Assembly (NCBI GenBank): GCA_002943765.1
Contig: PQWQ01000041.1
Span: 62,001 to 126,000 of the forward strand
Source of the DNA: Psoroptes ovis
Lineage: Eukaryota > Arthropoda > Arachnida > Sarcoptiformes > Psoroptidae
Length of the DNA: 64,000 nt
Direction: 5' to 3'
The notes under the pieces were generated by a model. It had not been told where the DNA came from. It worked only from the letters and a program-made list of their open reading frames with translations, and did not search any database. The translations under genes were made by a program, and so were the position numbers. How positions within the stretch are numbered: position 1 is the stretch's first letter; the number at the start of each line of letters is the position of its first letter. This document shows positions 12,340-24,811 of this stretch, one piece after another.

Positions 12340-15300
12340 ATGTCGTTATTTCATTCATATAAATTAAAACGAAGAAAAGTCGAAGAAGAATTGAAAGCAG
12401 CAGCTGCTGCTGCTGCGGCCGCTGTTGCGGTTGCAGCCGTAGCAACATCCTGCAAATCTAATTCTTTGGATGATAATAATGAAAACAAAAATGATGAAAC
12501 AACGACGGCGACGACGATAACGAATGTGGAAACAAATTCTACAATGAATGGTACAATAAATACGACATCATCCACGGCGACAATGACGACAGCGACGTCG
12601 ACACCAGCAACGACTAAATCTCTATCATCATCAGAATCGATAGAGTCGTCATCGCTATCAACGACACCGCCACCGTCATCGATAAACAATAGTAATATCA
12701 ATAATACTTCATCATCATCACCATTATCATCAGGGTCATTAGCTGATGATGATCATCAATTGATAATTGTTGATCGTCATCATAATCATTCACCCTCCTC
12801 GTCGCCGCCACCATCATCATCGTCGTCAACAAACCAATGTGATCATCATTCAACAACGATGCTATCATCATTGATGAATAATAAAACAATTGTAACAACA
12901 AAATCCAGTGATTCAATCGATTCTGCAAATGGCTCATTATCATCAGGATCGACGTCATCTTCTTCGCCAGCTTCATCTTCGTCATCTTCATCCGGTAATG
13001 TTAGTGAACACGAACAATGTTTAGATTTATCTAAACCAAGATCCTTATCCAATACAAACACAACCACAATGTCACTGTCAACGACAACAACATCGTCATC
13101 GACAGCGAATCGGCAATTGTTGATGGTTGCGTCTGGGAATAATAATTCTACTACAACAACAACGACATCGACTTCAGCATCCAATGTGAATGGATCACTT
13201 TTACATCATACATTGAATGGATTTTTGAATGCCTCTTCAACTTCATCACCGCCATCAAATGGCAGTGCAGAATCACCGATGGAGCATCAATCATCTAATT
13301 CGGCGTCATCATCTTCAGCGTCATCGCCATCATCTGGAAACGGGAGCAGTATAGAATCGTCTGGCATAAATGGTGGTTTAGCTGCTGTTTGTATTGGTGA
13401 ATCATCACCATCAGCCAGTTCGTTATCAAGTGGCGCATCTCCACCACAATCATCATCATCATCGTCCATAGTCAAATCTTCAAATTCGTCAATGATGACT
13501 GGTGTTGGTCAATCATCACCAATTCCAAAATCTGGAAATAATTCTAATATGAATGGCAACGGTACACCATCGATTGGCTCTTTGATATTATCATCAGCAT
13601 TATTGAATGGTGGAATGTCGGCAGCAGCAGCAGCTGCAGCTGCCGCAATCGCTGCTCAAGCTGCTGCTGCTGCACATCAGCAAGATTCACAAAAATCAAC
13701 TGCGACAACAATTCCAGGGGCCGCATCAACATTGCCAACCACAATTAATGGTCAATCATCGACATCAATTTCATTAACGAGTCCAAATTCTGCAGCTTCG
13801 ACTACCACGACTACAGCAAGTGCTGCAGTTGTTGCAGCGGCAGCTGCAGCCGCACAATTGGGATCGCATCATGGTTTCCCATTATCTCATTATCAACAAC
13901 AACAGCAGCAACTGCGATTAGATTCAGTCACAGCAGTTGCTGCAGCAGCAGCTCAGCAGCAACAACAGCAGAATCAGCAACAAAGTGTTGATAATCAACA
14001 AATGATATGTATGATTTGCGAAGATCGAGCCACTGGTTTGCATTATGGTATCATCACTTGTGAAGGTTGCAAAGGATTCTTTAAACGTACAGTACAAAAT
14101 AAACGTGTTTATACTTGCGTCGCTGATGGACAATGTTTGATAACCAAACAACAACGCAATCGTTGTCAATATTGCCGTTTTCAAAAATGTTTACGGCAAG
14201 GTATGGTTTTAGCTGCTGTGCGTGAAGATCGTATGCCTGGTGGACGTAATTCTGGTGCAGTTTATAATTTATACAAAGTCAAATATCGCAAACATAAAAA
14301 GCCTGGTGCACAAAATAATACAAATAATAATAATCAGAGTGGTCAATCACCAAACACAGTCACATCGATAGCTATTTCATTGTCATCACAGCCTAATAGT
14401 CCAATGATGGTCTCAACGAATGGCCAAACAACAACGGCAACTGCATTACAACCAACTACGCCGCCAATCAACATGATTTTGAATGGTAATGGTTCACCAT
14501 TATTGGCTAATATGACTGCGAATATCGCAAACAATAATAGTAATAATTCGAATCCATTTGCCGCATTGAATGGTCATCATCATGGTGGTAACCATCTTAA
14601 TCATCATCTTCACAATAATCATAATCATCATCATTCATTGATGAATGGTCATGGACATCATAACAACAATCATTCAAGTAATATCTCGAGATTGAATGGT
14701 ACAACAAATTCATCATCTTCACCACCTCCACCATCTGGAATATTAAAAACTGTTCTAACAATGCCTCATCGTCTTCATAACAATAACAATCATTCAGCAT
14801 CATCATCTTCATCTTCAACAACAACAACAACATCATCATCATATGTAAATGGTACGAATAGTGATGTGTCTCTTTATCGTCATCTTAATGGCTCATTATC
14901 ATCATCATCGTCTTCATCGTCATTAACAACAACAACAGCATCAGTAGTAACAGCCGGATCTAATTCAGCATTTAATTCTAATAATAATAATAACAATAAT
15001 AGTAATTCGTCCTCATCATCATCACCAACACATTTAGCGCAAGCTGCTGTAGCTGCAGCAACTGCCAGTATATTTCCTGTGTTAATTGTTAATGGTTTTC
15101 TTAATAATGGTGCTAATCAAGTGTTAACTTCAATTGCAAGACAAATGCATCTTATATTAGCCAATGCATCATCAGCTATCGATAATGCTAACAACAACAA
15201 TAACAATAATAATGGAGAATGTTGTTTGATGACCAGAGACGAAAGTGATCAATATCTATCTGCATTAATTGATTGTGATGATTTTGCTGAATTCGGGTAA

Positions 15301-18300
15301 ATGAATTATCTTTATTTTTCATTTTAAATAAGAAAATTCTTTTTAATTAATTGCTTTTATTAATTTATTTTTATCCATTTTAGATCATTATCATCATTAG
15401 AATTAACTGAAACATCTACAGCGTCAAATAATAATGAATTAAGTGATCGATTGTAAGTAATTCCAACTATTTCTAATTTTCAAATATAAAAATACATAAA
15501 TAGTAATTCAATAGTTCAAAATTCAAATATAAGGTCATTCAATTTGTCAATCATAATAATGATATTTAACAATAATAATAGCAACTTCCTAAAAATTTTT
15601 TATTTGCACAATTATCATTATTATTATCATTGGCAATTCGTTTATCCTTGACATGACCTTAGCTCTTGTTTTTTGTTTTCTCCTTGAGTTCATCAACGTT
15701 CATTTTAATCGTTGCACTCTGTGTGAATGTTGTGTGTGTGTGTGAGCTGAGCATATTACATAATATGCGTCTTTGTATGTAGTATTTTGACAGTGAATGA
15801 ACCAAAAATCGTATGTTTTGCGTTTTCTATTTTTCTACTTGGAAATGGAAAAATATCAAAGAATTCAGGCTAACGACCTTTGACGATTTGTCTATAAAAC
15901 GAATTTGTTAAATTTGATAATATTTTATTAGACGGTAACCAAGTGCAAATGAAGTGAGAAAAACATATAAGAATATTGAAATTGAATAATGAAGAATTTA
16001 ATTCTTCATTTATTTTCCTTCATTCATTCATCCATTCATTTTTCATTGAAATGTCTTTGAACTTTTATTTTAACAAAATATTTTATACAAAATATTTTTT
16101 CTGTGTGTTTATTATTATGTCCAATCATCATAGCTTGATTATATCAAATTTAAACTTTGTATTAACAACAAAAAGAAATTATCACAAAAACAGACATTCA
16201 ACTTGCAATTTCATCATTATTAGTATAAATATTGATCGAAATCCCAGTCAAGGAACATTACCCTCTTCAACATGCATACAATCATATACATTTATACATT
16301 GTCAATGATGATTATCATTATTATAATTTCAATGATTATTTATTTTTCAATGTGTTTTTTAGAAAAAATAGTAGAAAGGTTATACACAACATAGTATTTT
16401 AGGGTACTTGAAATTGCCATTATTTTTTTATTTTGTTGCAATTTCAAATTATATGGGCACCATCATTCATACTGCAAATCAGGCGCTTTCTGCGCATATG
16501 ACGCCCATTTCAAATATCAATGTTTGTTTGTCTTCATTAATAACAAATTTTAGTTTGATATATTTGCTGCCACTACGTTACAAAAATTACAAATTGTCTG
16601 GACTGTTTTTTATTGGCAAATTTTTTGATACAATGTATCTAAACATTACGTTTTCTGGTATGGAATTATTGACATTTATTTGGTTTTTTCATTTCATTCT
16701 TTTCAAAGTTAACCACTTCCAATGATTATTATCATTTATGATTAATCATTGATTCATTGAGTTTTTCAACGAAATTCATCCAAGATTTTTCGTTTCGTTT
16801 AAAATTTCTTCCATTAATCACTTCCTTGTTGTTCTATTCTTGATCGTCAATGGATGTATGAACAAATGAATGAATGATGATAATGATAATGACAAAGAAT
16901 GGAATTTGAATGGAAGAAACGAATTTTCCCGAAAGTAGATTCAAGGAATTTTTCCTATCATTTCTGCTTTCATTTTTTTCATAGCCAAAATTCAAAGAAT
17001 TCGCACATTGACCTTTAAAATTGCATACGTGAAATTAAAAGAAACTGAAAGAAAATCAAAAGACGAAATTCTCTGCCAAAGATCAGTGACTGGTGGTACC
17101 ACAAATACAATGTTTGGTTGTGGTACTATCATTTGGATTTCGGAGATAGATTTCTTTTCGATCAATTTCATTTATAAATAATAACACTGATAATATTCAA
17201 AATAAATGATGAATAAATAAACAAGGCCATGACCTTAGTCCTTGTTTTTTTTTTTGATCATCATCACCATCGTCATCATCATCATTATCAAATATTCAAA
17301 CGATCATGACCTTTGACTGTTTTTTTTTTTTTTTGATGATATAATTTCTTTGATATTTTTCTGATATTTTGGTTTTTTGCTTTCGATGTTCGTTGACCTT
17401 TTTCTCTTGGTTTTACCATGGATATCCATCGATATAATTTTGCATTCATTTTTTCCAATGATACTTGACCATTTATATACATGACTATTTAAATAATTTT
17501 GTGAAGATTAAATTCAATCATGAGGATCATCGATTAATCGATTAGCTGATTGATTGATAGATTGATTGACAGTGGTTTGTTAATTCAATCGGTTGATTTG
17601 ATGGTCATCGATGACCATCATTATCATCATGTAAATTAGTTTAATTTTGAAAAAAATGATAAAAAATGAATGATTTTGACAGGTGAATGGATGAAAAAAT
17701 GGCCAATATCTGGTCAATAAAAATGATAGCATTATCAATGAATTAATATCAATTTTTTCGGTGTCAGTAAGTCGTTAGTTTCGTTCGTTTGTTTGGTTAT
17801 TCTCATTATTATCATTAATATTATTTGTCGGTATGTAGGTCAGTAATGATGATAATATTATGGACAATGATGAAGAAGAAAAAGAAAATAATTTTCCATT
17901 TTCATTCATTCATTCGTCCATCCAACCATCCATTCACTCTCAACCTGTTATTCGGTCACATAGTCGGTATGCACGATGGCGTGAGTTGGTGTGTGTTTGT
18001 CCAATACACACAGACCTCATTTACTTTTCAAGAAATTTTTTCCATTTTCATTCATTCAAAGTTCATCAAAGATCATTGATTGTCATGAAAACAATGGTGA
18101 TGATGGAAAAAATAGAAATTTTCTTAAAATCGAAGAAAAAAACCTGATCTCAAGCCATAATACTTCTATTAATAATTCCGAATCGTCATTCATTCATGCT
18201 ATTTTGGAAAATTTTCCAAATCAAAAGTACACATTTGACTGAGTGACTGACTGAAATCAGAATGAAATGAAATAAAAGGTTGAAACCTCAAGAAACAGGT

Positions 18301-21300
18301 TGAAATAAACCTGTTTTTTTGTTTCGTTTCACCTTTATATGTTTTATTACCTAAACACTTTTTTTCAAAATAAAATCAAATGTAGTTCACTTTTCTATGA
18401 TCAACATCAAAACAGTAAAAATAAACGGTACCATCAATTTTCTGGTCTGATTGTGGTGGTTGTGGGCGCCATCCACGAAATTGTTTCTGATTTCTCTTTT
18501 CATTGAATAATGAATGAATGACTTGAAAAATTTCTATTTTTAATTCATATGGCAAATATTTCAATTGAACAGCGACCAGATGATGATGATGAGCGACGAT
18601 TAAATCGTCCAGAACAATCAGGTTCAAACCATTGTACATTCAACATTCATGGATACCTTTGTTGAACTCTCTTGTATTCATTCATTCATTTACTATTATC
18701 ATGATCATCATCATTACAACCAGTCAAATGACGTTCACTAGTATTGTTTTGATTTTTATTTTTTTTCGGTCAAATTTCTGTATTTATTTCTTCTCATATA
18801 TGAATTCTTACATATGATAATAATTCATTTGACCCTAATATATCAAATAATAATGAAATAAAACAAAGGTGTGTGAGAGCGAGCGAGCAAGTGTTTGATT
18901 CATTCATTTTAGTTTATTTCATTAAAAATGAGTGTTCATAGTTCATAGTAAATTGTTCATAGTTCTTTGGTTGATTTTCGCATGATTGTGGAATTTATTT
19001 TTGGATAAAATTATTTTTACTGTTATTTTTTGCTGGTTCTGGTTGTCATTCAATGTTTTTGGTAACCTGAAGCTTTGTGTACACAGAGCTTTGTTGTACA
19101 AAGCTTAAAAAAAAGGTTAAGGTTGTAATACTTTTTGCAATCCATCAGCAATATTTTCTGCTGCGTTATAAGCATGCATGGATCATGCATAGTCGTGCAG
19201 CAGTATTTTGTTTATTTCGCTGGTTGCTTTTTTGGGTTCGCTGTTCTCTAAATAGCACATGGACACATTGTTTGATTATCGTTTTTTTGATGGTTTTTTC
19301 ATTGCTTTATGAGTTGCTTTATCAATGGATTTCTAGAAAGAAATATAACATTGTTGATGATTTACTGTTGTTTGGTTGATGATGATTATGATGATGATTT
19401 TGTTGATGAAATCCATAGAAATCGAAAATTTTCATTATTTCTCGTTAATTATTATCTTTTCAAGTCTGTTTAATTTTTTTGTTATTTCGTTGTATTTGAA
19501 AATAACGTAAAAAATTTCCGATTAATTGATTCATGAGAGATGATTGTAAAAAATTATTGATTGTTACACACACACACACACACACACACCCTAATAAACA
19601 TAAATTCATGAATATTGGTTAAACGATTCATGTTTCTGTGCTTTAGTATCTGTGAGGTTACGACCCTCGAAAATCTGACATTTCTGTGTGTGCTTATTGA
19701 TCTATTTTGAAGAAAATGAATTTCGAAAAAATTCCATACTTCACCAAATTCTATGAATATGAATAATTTTAATATGAATTATTAGTAAAGAATTCATTAT
19801 TACAATCAAATTGCAGTGACGATGCAATTTTTGAAAAATTTATTTTCAATTATTCAATAATATTAATTATTAATTGTAATATGATTAATGAAGTAAAAAA
19901 CAGTGATAATGATGATGATGAAATATTATTTACCCGGAAATAAATATTTGATCATAAATAAATTTATCGGTTATTGCTGTTGCTAGTTGCTGGATTTATA
20001 CATTGCTGGTGTTATACAAATTTGTCTACACCGAAAGTTGCCTGTAAGGCTTGCTTTTTGGTTAAAAAGATTTGGAATTCTATTGCTTCCTATATTGCGC
20101 GATTTCAAATATTGATGATTGAACGCACACTTGAATTGTTCGTCAAAATTAGTAATTTTTTCTATGATTTTGACGCCTAATTCCATAGACCACTTCTTGT
20201 GACGGCAATCATTGTTTGCTATATATTTTTTTTGCATTATTTTTAGAATAATTACATAGAAAAATACCGAATCGAAAATATAAAATTTTGTTTGAAATGA
20301 AAATAATACAAAATAATAAAAAAAATGGGAACAAGGAGACATTGAACTTTGATGATGATGATGGCATATTATATTTGGCCGGTTTAACCGTTTTTTTTAT
20401 TGTTTTTTATTTTATGTTTTTTTACATTCAAAAATTTTATTGAAACAAATTTTTCAATGAAATTCAAATGAAATATTCCATAATTCTAATTCATATTTTT
20501 CAATTAATTTTTTCTCTTTTTTTCCTCGCAGATGTTCAATTGGTGATTCAATCGTTTACCGTTTGGTACAATGGACAAAACGTTTACCATTCTATGAACA
20601 ATTACCGGTACATACGCATACACAGGTAAGTTTTGGTTTCGATTGTTTTTTATTAATTCCGTATGAAACGAGCTAAAAAAGAATCTGATCTTAAATTTCC
20701 AAGAATCAAATCAAAAAGAATCAGTTCATTATCAGAATACCGATTGAATCAGTGAATCAATTAATTTCAATTATAAACATACATTCATGTCTATTGTGTG
20801 TGCTGATGTAAAGCAAATTGAGTCTAATAGAAATCAAATAAATGATGATGATGATGATGATGACGAAATTCTTGGAATGAATTTCGACTTAGGTCATCTA
20901 TCGATGACGATGATGGCGATGATAATGGCAATTGATAACCATGTTTATTGCATTTGCGCTAAAACAAAACACAAAAAAAACTGTATTGATCATCATCGTT
21001 ATTGTAATAATGATAATCATTTATAATTGAATATTATTTTGTATTATTTTAATATGGACAAATGTTATTATTTAGTTGTAATTTTACTGCTGTTGTTGCT
21101 TGTTTGTATTTCAATTTTTTATTTTTCAAATTTCTATTTCTGAATCTAGGTCATAGAAAATATATATAGAAATGTGAAAATATGTGTGTATATTGTCGAT
21201 GTTGTTGTTGTTGTTTTTATTTTTTTTCGATGTGATTATGTTTTCGTCATCATCATCATCATCGTTGTTGTTGGGTTTGATGAACTCTCTTCAATTTTCA

Positions 21301-24300
21301 AATATTTCTAAAAAGTTTATTATATAGCAGCAATCAATAATAGTAAAATGTGGAAAAAATAGCATTGAAAAGATCCTTGAGCTTCCTTTTATTTTATTTT
21401 TTATATTTTTTTTGTTGTTTTTCGTTTGTTGTTTTTTAATCTTAATTTTCCATTTCATTTAACTTTAAAAAAAATGAATGAAGAAAAATTAAGAAAATTG
21501 AAATTTAACGAAGAAATGAAAAATATCAAAAATTTAGTTATAACTGTAAATAAACATTTACACACAATTGTATACAGATATCGAAGAAGTATCGAGAAGA
21601 TTTTCGAGAAAAAAATGCATAAAAAATAAATAAAAATTTTTAAGATATTTCTACAATTTTGTTTCTTAATTATCGCAATTAATTAAGAATTTTAATAATC
21701 ATTTTGATAATGAATAATATCAATTTTATGATAATCATGATAATCAATAATGAATTTGATAATATCAAAGCTGAATATAACTTCGTTGATTTGAAATGTT
21801 TTTTAAATTTTGTATAAAATGTTTCTTTTTTGGTGAAATAATGAATATTTTTCAACATTTTTTCCCAAGAAAATAAAAATAAATCAAAATTGAATAAATT
21901 TCAAAGAAAAATATTACGAAACATTATCAATACTAATAATAATAAATGATAATAATAGCAATAATAGAACGTATCGAAGAAAAACGAAAAAAGTTCCAAG
22001 TTCACGATTCAATCAATTTTTTTGAGAAATAAAATTAAAAATTCATCATTTCATGTATTCAAAGTTAGAACATAAAGCAAAAAGCTTGCGTAAACATTTT
22101 CAACATTGAAATATTTTTTTTTCGCTTATTTCAAAATGACTAAGTAAAAAAATGTTTGAAACTAAAAACAAGGAAAATTTCGAAATCCTTTCTTGCTCTT
22201 TGGCTACTTTATTTTTTGTTTGGGGAACATCGAAATTCATCATTTGTTGTTGATTGTAGACTGTCTACAATTAAAGAATGAATTATAAAGAAATCAATGC
22301 ATCGAATAACGCAATGATAAAGCTCAATGATTGAATGAATGAATGATGAAAAATGTGGAATATTTTTGCCATTCATTCATTCATTGATTCATTTTATTTA
22401 TAATGTGTCAACTTGCTGGACATGTTGATGCCCTTGGTCATTGTTTGTTTGTGTTTATTATGATATTATTTTTATATTTTGTATTTCATTCATTTTTAAG
22501 CAAAATATCGCAATCGGTTTTTGTTTTCTCTCTATTAAACAATAATAATCAAAGCTAATTTATTATCATTTTTCAATATGGCTCTTCTATTTGTAGGCAT
22601 AATAATAATAAATGTTGTTATTCATTTATTTCATTTATTTATTTCAATTTTAAACAATTCTATTGCAGCAATAACAGCAACAACTAATCATGAACAAGGT
22701 TGCGAACATTTATTTGTATTTGTTATTTTTGAATTTCTACATTAGTTGATTGTGCGGTAGTTGTGGTGGTGTCGTTGTTGCTTTTCGTTGCTTTTGCTGT
22801 TGTTGCTTTCACTGTTGATGATAATGGTGCATGGTGGATATATGATGATGATAATAAACTATGTGAAAATCATCGAAATCAAACGAAAAAGCGAATGAAC
22901 GAAAGCAAGGATATTTATTCGTTTCTTCATTTCATTTCATTGCTGAATTTGTAATTCGCTCTCATATTCAGTACCATTATTATCATCCACAAAAAAAATG
23001 TATTTCAATAATTAAATTTGAATCAGTTTCGGTTATCATCATCAATGATGTTGATGATAATATGGTAACCAAAATTTATTTCAATCATTTATTTTTCATC
23101 ATTTTGGTATTTATCACGGTGTATAAAATGGTTTATCAATGATAATACTCAAAGTCACAATGTTTTATGATTATATTTTAGGGATCAATACACTGTTTGT
23201 AGGTCACATTGTACATGTGTATTGTGTATGTGCGTGGTGTGTATTTGTATGTACAGTATTCAAACAAATTTCGCGGGCGTCATTACATGAATTGATAGCG
23301 TTCATTTGGAGTGTGTGTGTTTGCATATGAGCATACAGCCAAGATTCCAAGGATAAATATTTTTTTTAATTTCATTTTTTTATTATCAATTTTTTTTCTT
23401 GTTTTCGCTTTGTATTATTTGAATATATTTCGGATTGAATTTCATGAATTTTTTTTAACGGAATTCGTAATGATTCACAGAATATTCTTGTTATTCTTAT
23501 GGAAATGATTTTTTTTTTTTTTGGAAATTTTCAATTATTTTTGTACTCAATTTGCTCGATCCCTCCCAAATGTTGTCTTCACTGCCATTGTTTTAATTTT
23601 TTTTCATATTTATTTTTCTTATGATTTGTAATTGATAAATTAATTAATTTTTCTCTTAAATTATTTTTTTTCGAAAATAAAAATAGCTTTTAACACATAA
23701 ATGGCATGAATTACTAGTCTTATCAACATGTGCATTCTCAGCCATCAATAGTAATACAACATGTATTGAATCATTAGATATGGAAATACGACAATGTATG
23801 ACAAATTTAGCAGGAAATCTATCAAGATTAAATGCAACATCATCCGGTACAATAATATCATGTGCACAATTAGAAATGGAAGCTGGCGGTCTTGTATCAG
23901 AATTGTGTGCTGTTCGTTTTGCATTCAAATCATTAGGATTAACATTGAATGAATTTGTTGCATTAAAAGTGATCGCAATGACCAGTATTGTTGGCAGTGC
24001 TAATAATAATAACGATAATAATAATAATTCTAATTCTGGATCTCGTAATGATAATCAACAGCCACAGCAACAGCCAGATATTGCTGACACTAATTCGGTA
24101 TTAAGGATACGTGATCGTTATCTTAAAGCATTAGTATCACATTTGATACATAAAAAACCGCCTATCGGTTCAACAGCAGCGGCAACACAATTAGCTTCAA
24201 TAAATGGTATAACAAGTGGTGGAATGAATAATAATAATATATCATCAGCTGCATTCATATCATCATTAAATCAAGCAGCACAACAACATAATCTAATCGG

Positions 24301-24811
24301 TGCTTTGGGCAGTAATGCTGGTCATGTATTGGCTCGAATGAATTCATTATTAAATCTATTAGCTCAAGTTAGCTCAGCAGCCAATCTTTTATTACAATCG
24401 AAAATGTTTTATGTACCATTCTTGATGAACTGTAGTAGTAATAATAGTAATAACAATAATGGTAATGTCAATAATTCATCACCGATAATTAACAATAATA
24501 ATGGCAATGTAATGATTAATGGGCATAATCATCACAACAATCATGTACCATATGTCACAATGAGACAACAACATTATGATATTCATAATAATCATCGATC
24601 ATCGATTGCTAATAATCAACTGAATCGATTATCACCACCATCATCATCATCATCATCTGCATCAACATTAACAAATCAAATGAATACAACAACAACATCA
24701 TTGACAAATGGTCAAACAGTTACCATATCATCATCATCAACACCATCACAGCCTACAACAACAACATCGACACCGATTCTTGTTTCTGGTTCTGGAATAG
24801 GTTCAAATTGA
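12340..24811 (+). CDS. Hr4: Nuclear receptor Hr4 (NR6A/GCNF type)
   Basis: Ligand-regulated-type transcription factor; in insects Hr4 acts in the ecdysone cascade. Coding exons are 12340-15296, 15384-15452, 20532-20625 and 23687-24811; all junctions are GT-AG and frame-consistent, giving about 1,414 residues. An in-frame TGA just before the ATG fixes the start. Residues 1-556 are Ala/Ser/Thr/Asn/Gln-rich. The two-zinc-finger DNA-binding domain spans about 557-622 (P-box CEGCKGFF), followed by the conserved REDRMPGGRNSGAVYN extension. A Ser/Asn/His-rich linker of about 350 residues leads to a ligand-binding domain from about 1009 (LVQWTKRLPFYEQLP) to 1286 (SKMFYVPFL), with no acidic AF-2 helix visible. 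A loop of about 35 residues rich in Asn/Gln interrupts the domain near 1143-1178. A CLDLSKP motif at 227-233 resembles a CtBP-binding site. Non-coding first exons may exist upstream. Confidence 0.93.
17009..17399. promoter_or_regulatory. Cluster of four TGACCT half-sites
   Basis: TGACCT occurs at 17009, 17230, 17307 and 17394, each followed by T so that the minus strand reads AAGGTCA, the extended form favoured by monomeric orphan receptors. The 17307 copy reads TGACCTTTGAC, an imperfect direct repeat with one-base spacing. All lie in Hr4 intron 2. Enhancer function is inference. Confidence 0.3.
19158..19203. other. Nested hairpin in Hr4 intron 2
   Basis: CTGCTGC at 19158-19164 pairs with GCAGCAG at 19197-19203. 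Inside it ATGCATG (19174-19180) pairs with CATGCAT (19184-19190) around a GAT loop. An asymmetric internal loop separates the two 7-bp stems. The local GC is higher than the surroundings. It could be a structured RNA element or a protein-binding palindrome. Confidence 0.4.
19566..19589. repeat. (AC)12 microsatellite
   Basis: A perfect AC run inside Hr4 intron 2. Confidence 0.95.
20626..23686 (+). other. Hr4 intron 3 (3.1 kb)
   Basis: The intron begins GTAAG and ends AATAG, directly before the exon encoding LLTHKWHELL. It contains three AGGTCA half-sites (20891, 21148, 23201), one embedded in a full ROR/E75-type element. There are no coding-like open frames beyond low-complexity stretches. 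Confidence 0.75.
21143..21153 (+). promoter_or_regulatory. ROR/Rev-erb-type element (HR3/E75 site)
   Basis: AATCTAGGTCA fits the monomeric WAWNTRGGTCA consensus bound by HR3 and E75, the ecdysone-cascade members of that receptor class. It lies in Hr4 intron 3. Function is inferred. Confidence 0.35.

Larger units (their letters stand above)
15453..20531 (+). other. Hr4 intron 2 (5.1 kb)
   Basis: A large intron opening with GTAAGT and ending CGCAG. It holds eight AGGTCA/TGACCT half-sites, four of them within 17009-17399. It also holds perfect inverted repeats at 17096-17126 and 19071-19105, a nested hairpin at 19158-19203, and a CA repeat at 19566-19589. Two short hydrophobic open frames (near 16453-16725 and 19077-19379) have no recognisable homology. 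The position suggests intronic regulatory sequence. Confidence 0.75.

Noticed and set aside
12351..14842. Several long open frames on the minus strand within Hr4 exon 1
   Set aside because: They are antisense shadows of Ser/Thr/His/Ala-rich coding sequence built from ATC, ACA and GCA triplets, giving Asp/Val/Met-rich low-complexity peptides with no family resemblance.
19077..19379. 100-codon hydrophobic frame in Hr4 intron 2
   Set aside because: It starts with GTG, overlaps the palindromic elements and has no recognisable similarity. The DNA structure is the better explanation for its non-repetitive look.
7191..19589. AG, TG, GT and AC runs considered as CRISPR-like or satellite arrays
   Set aside because: They are single simple dinucleotide microsatellites with no spacers and no longer repeat unit; CRISPR arrays are not expected in this genome type.
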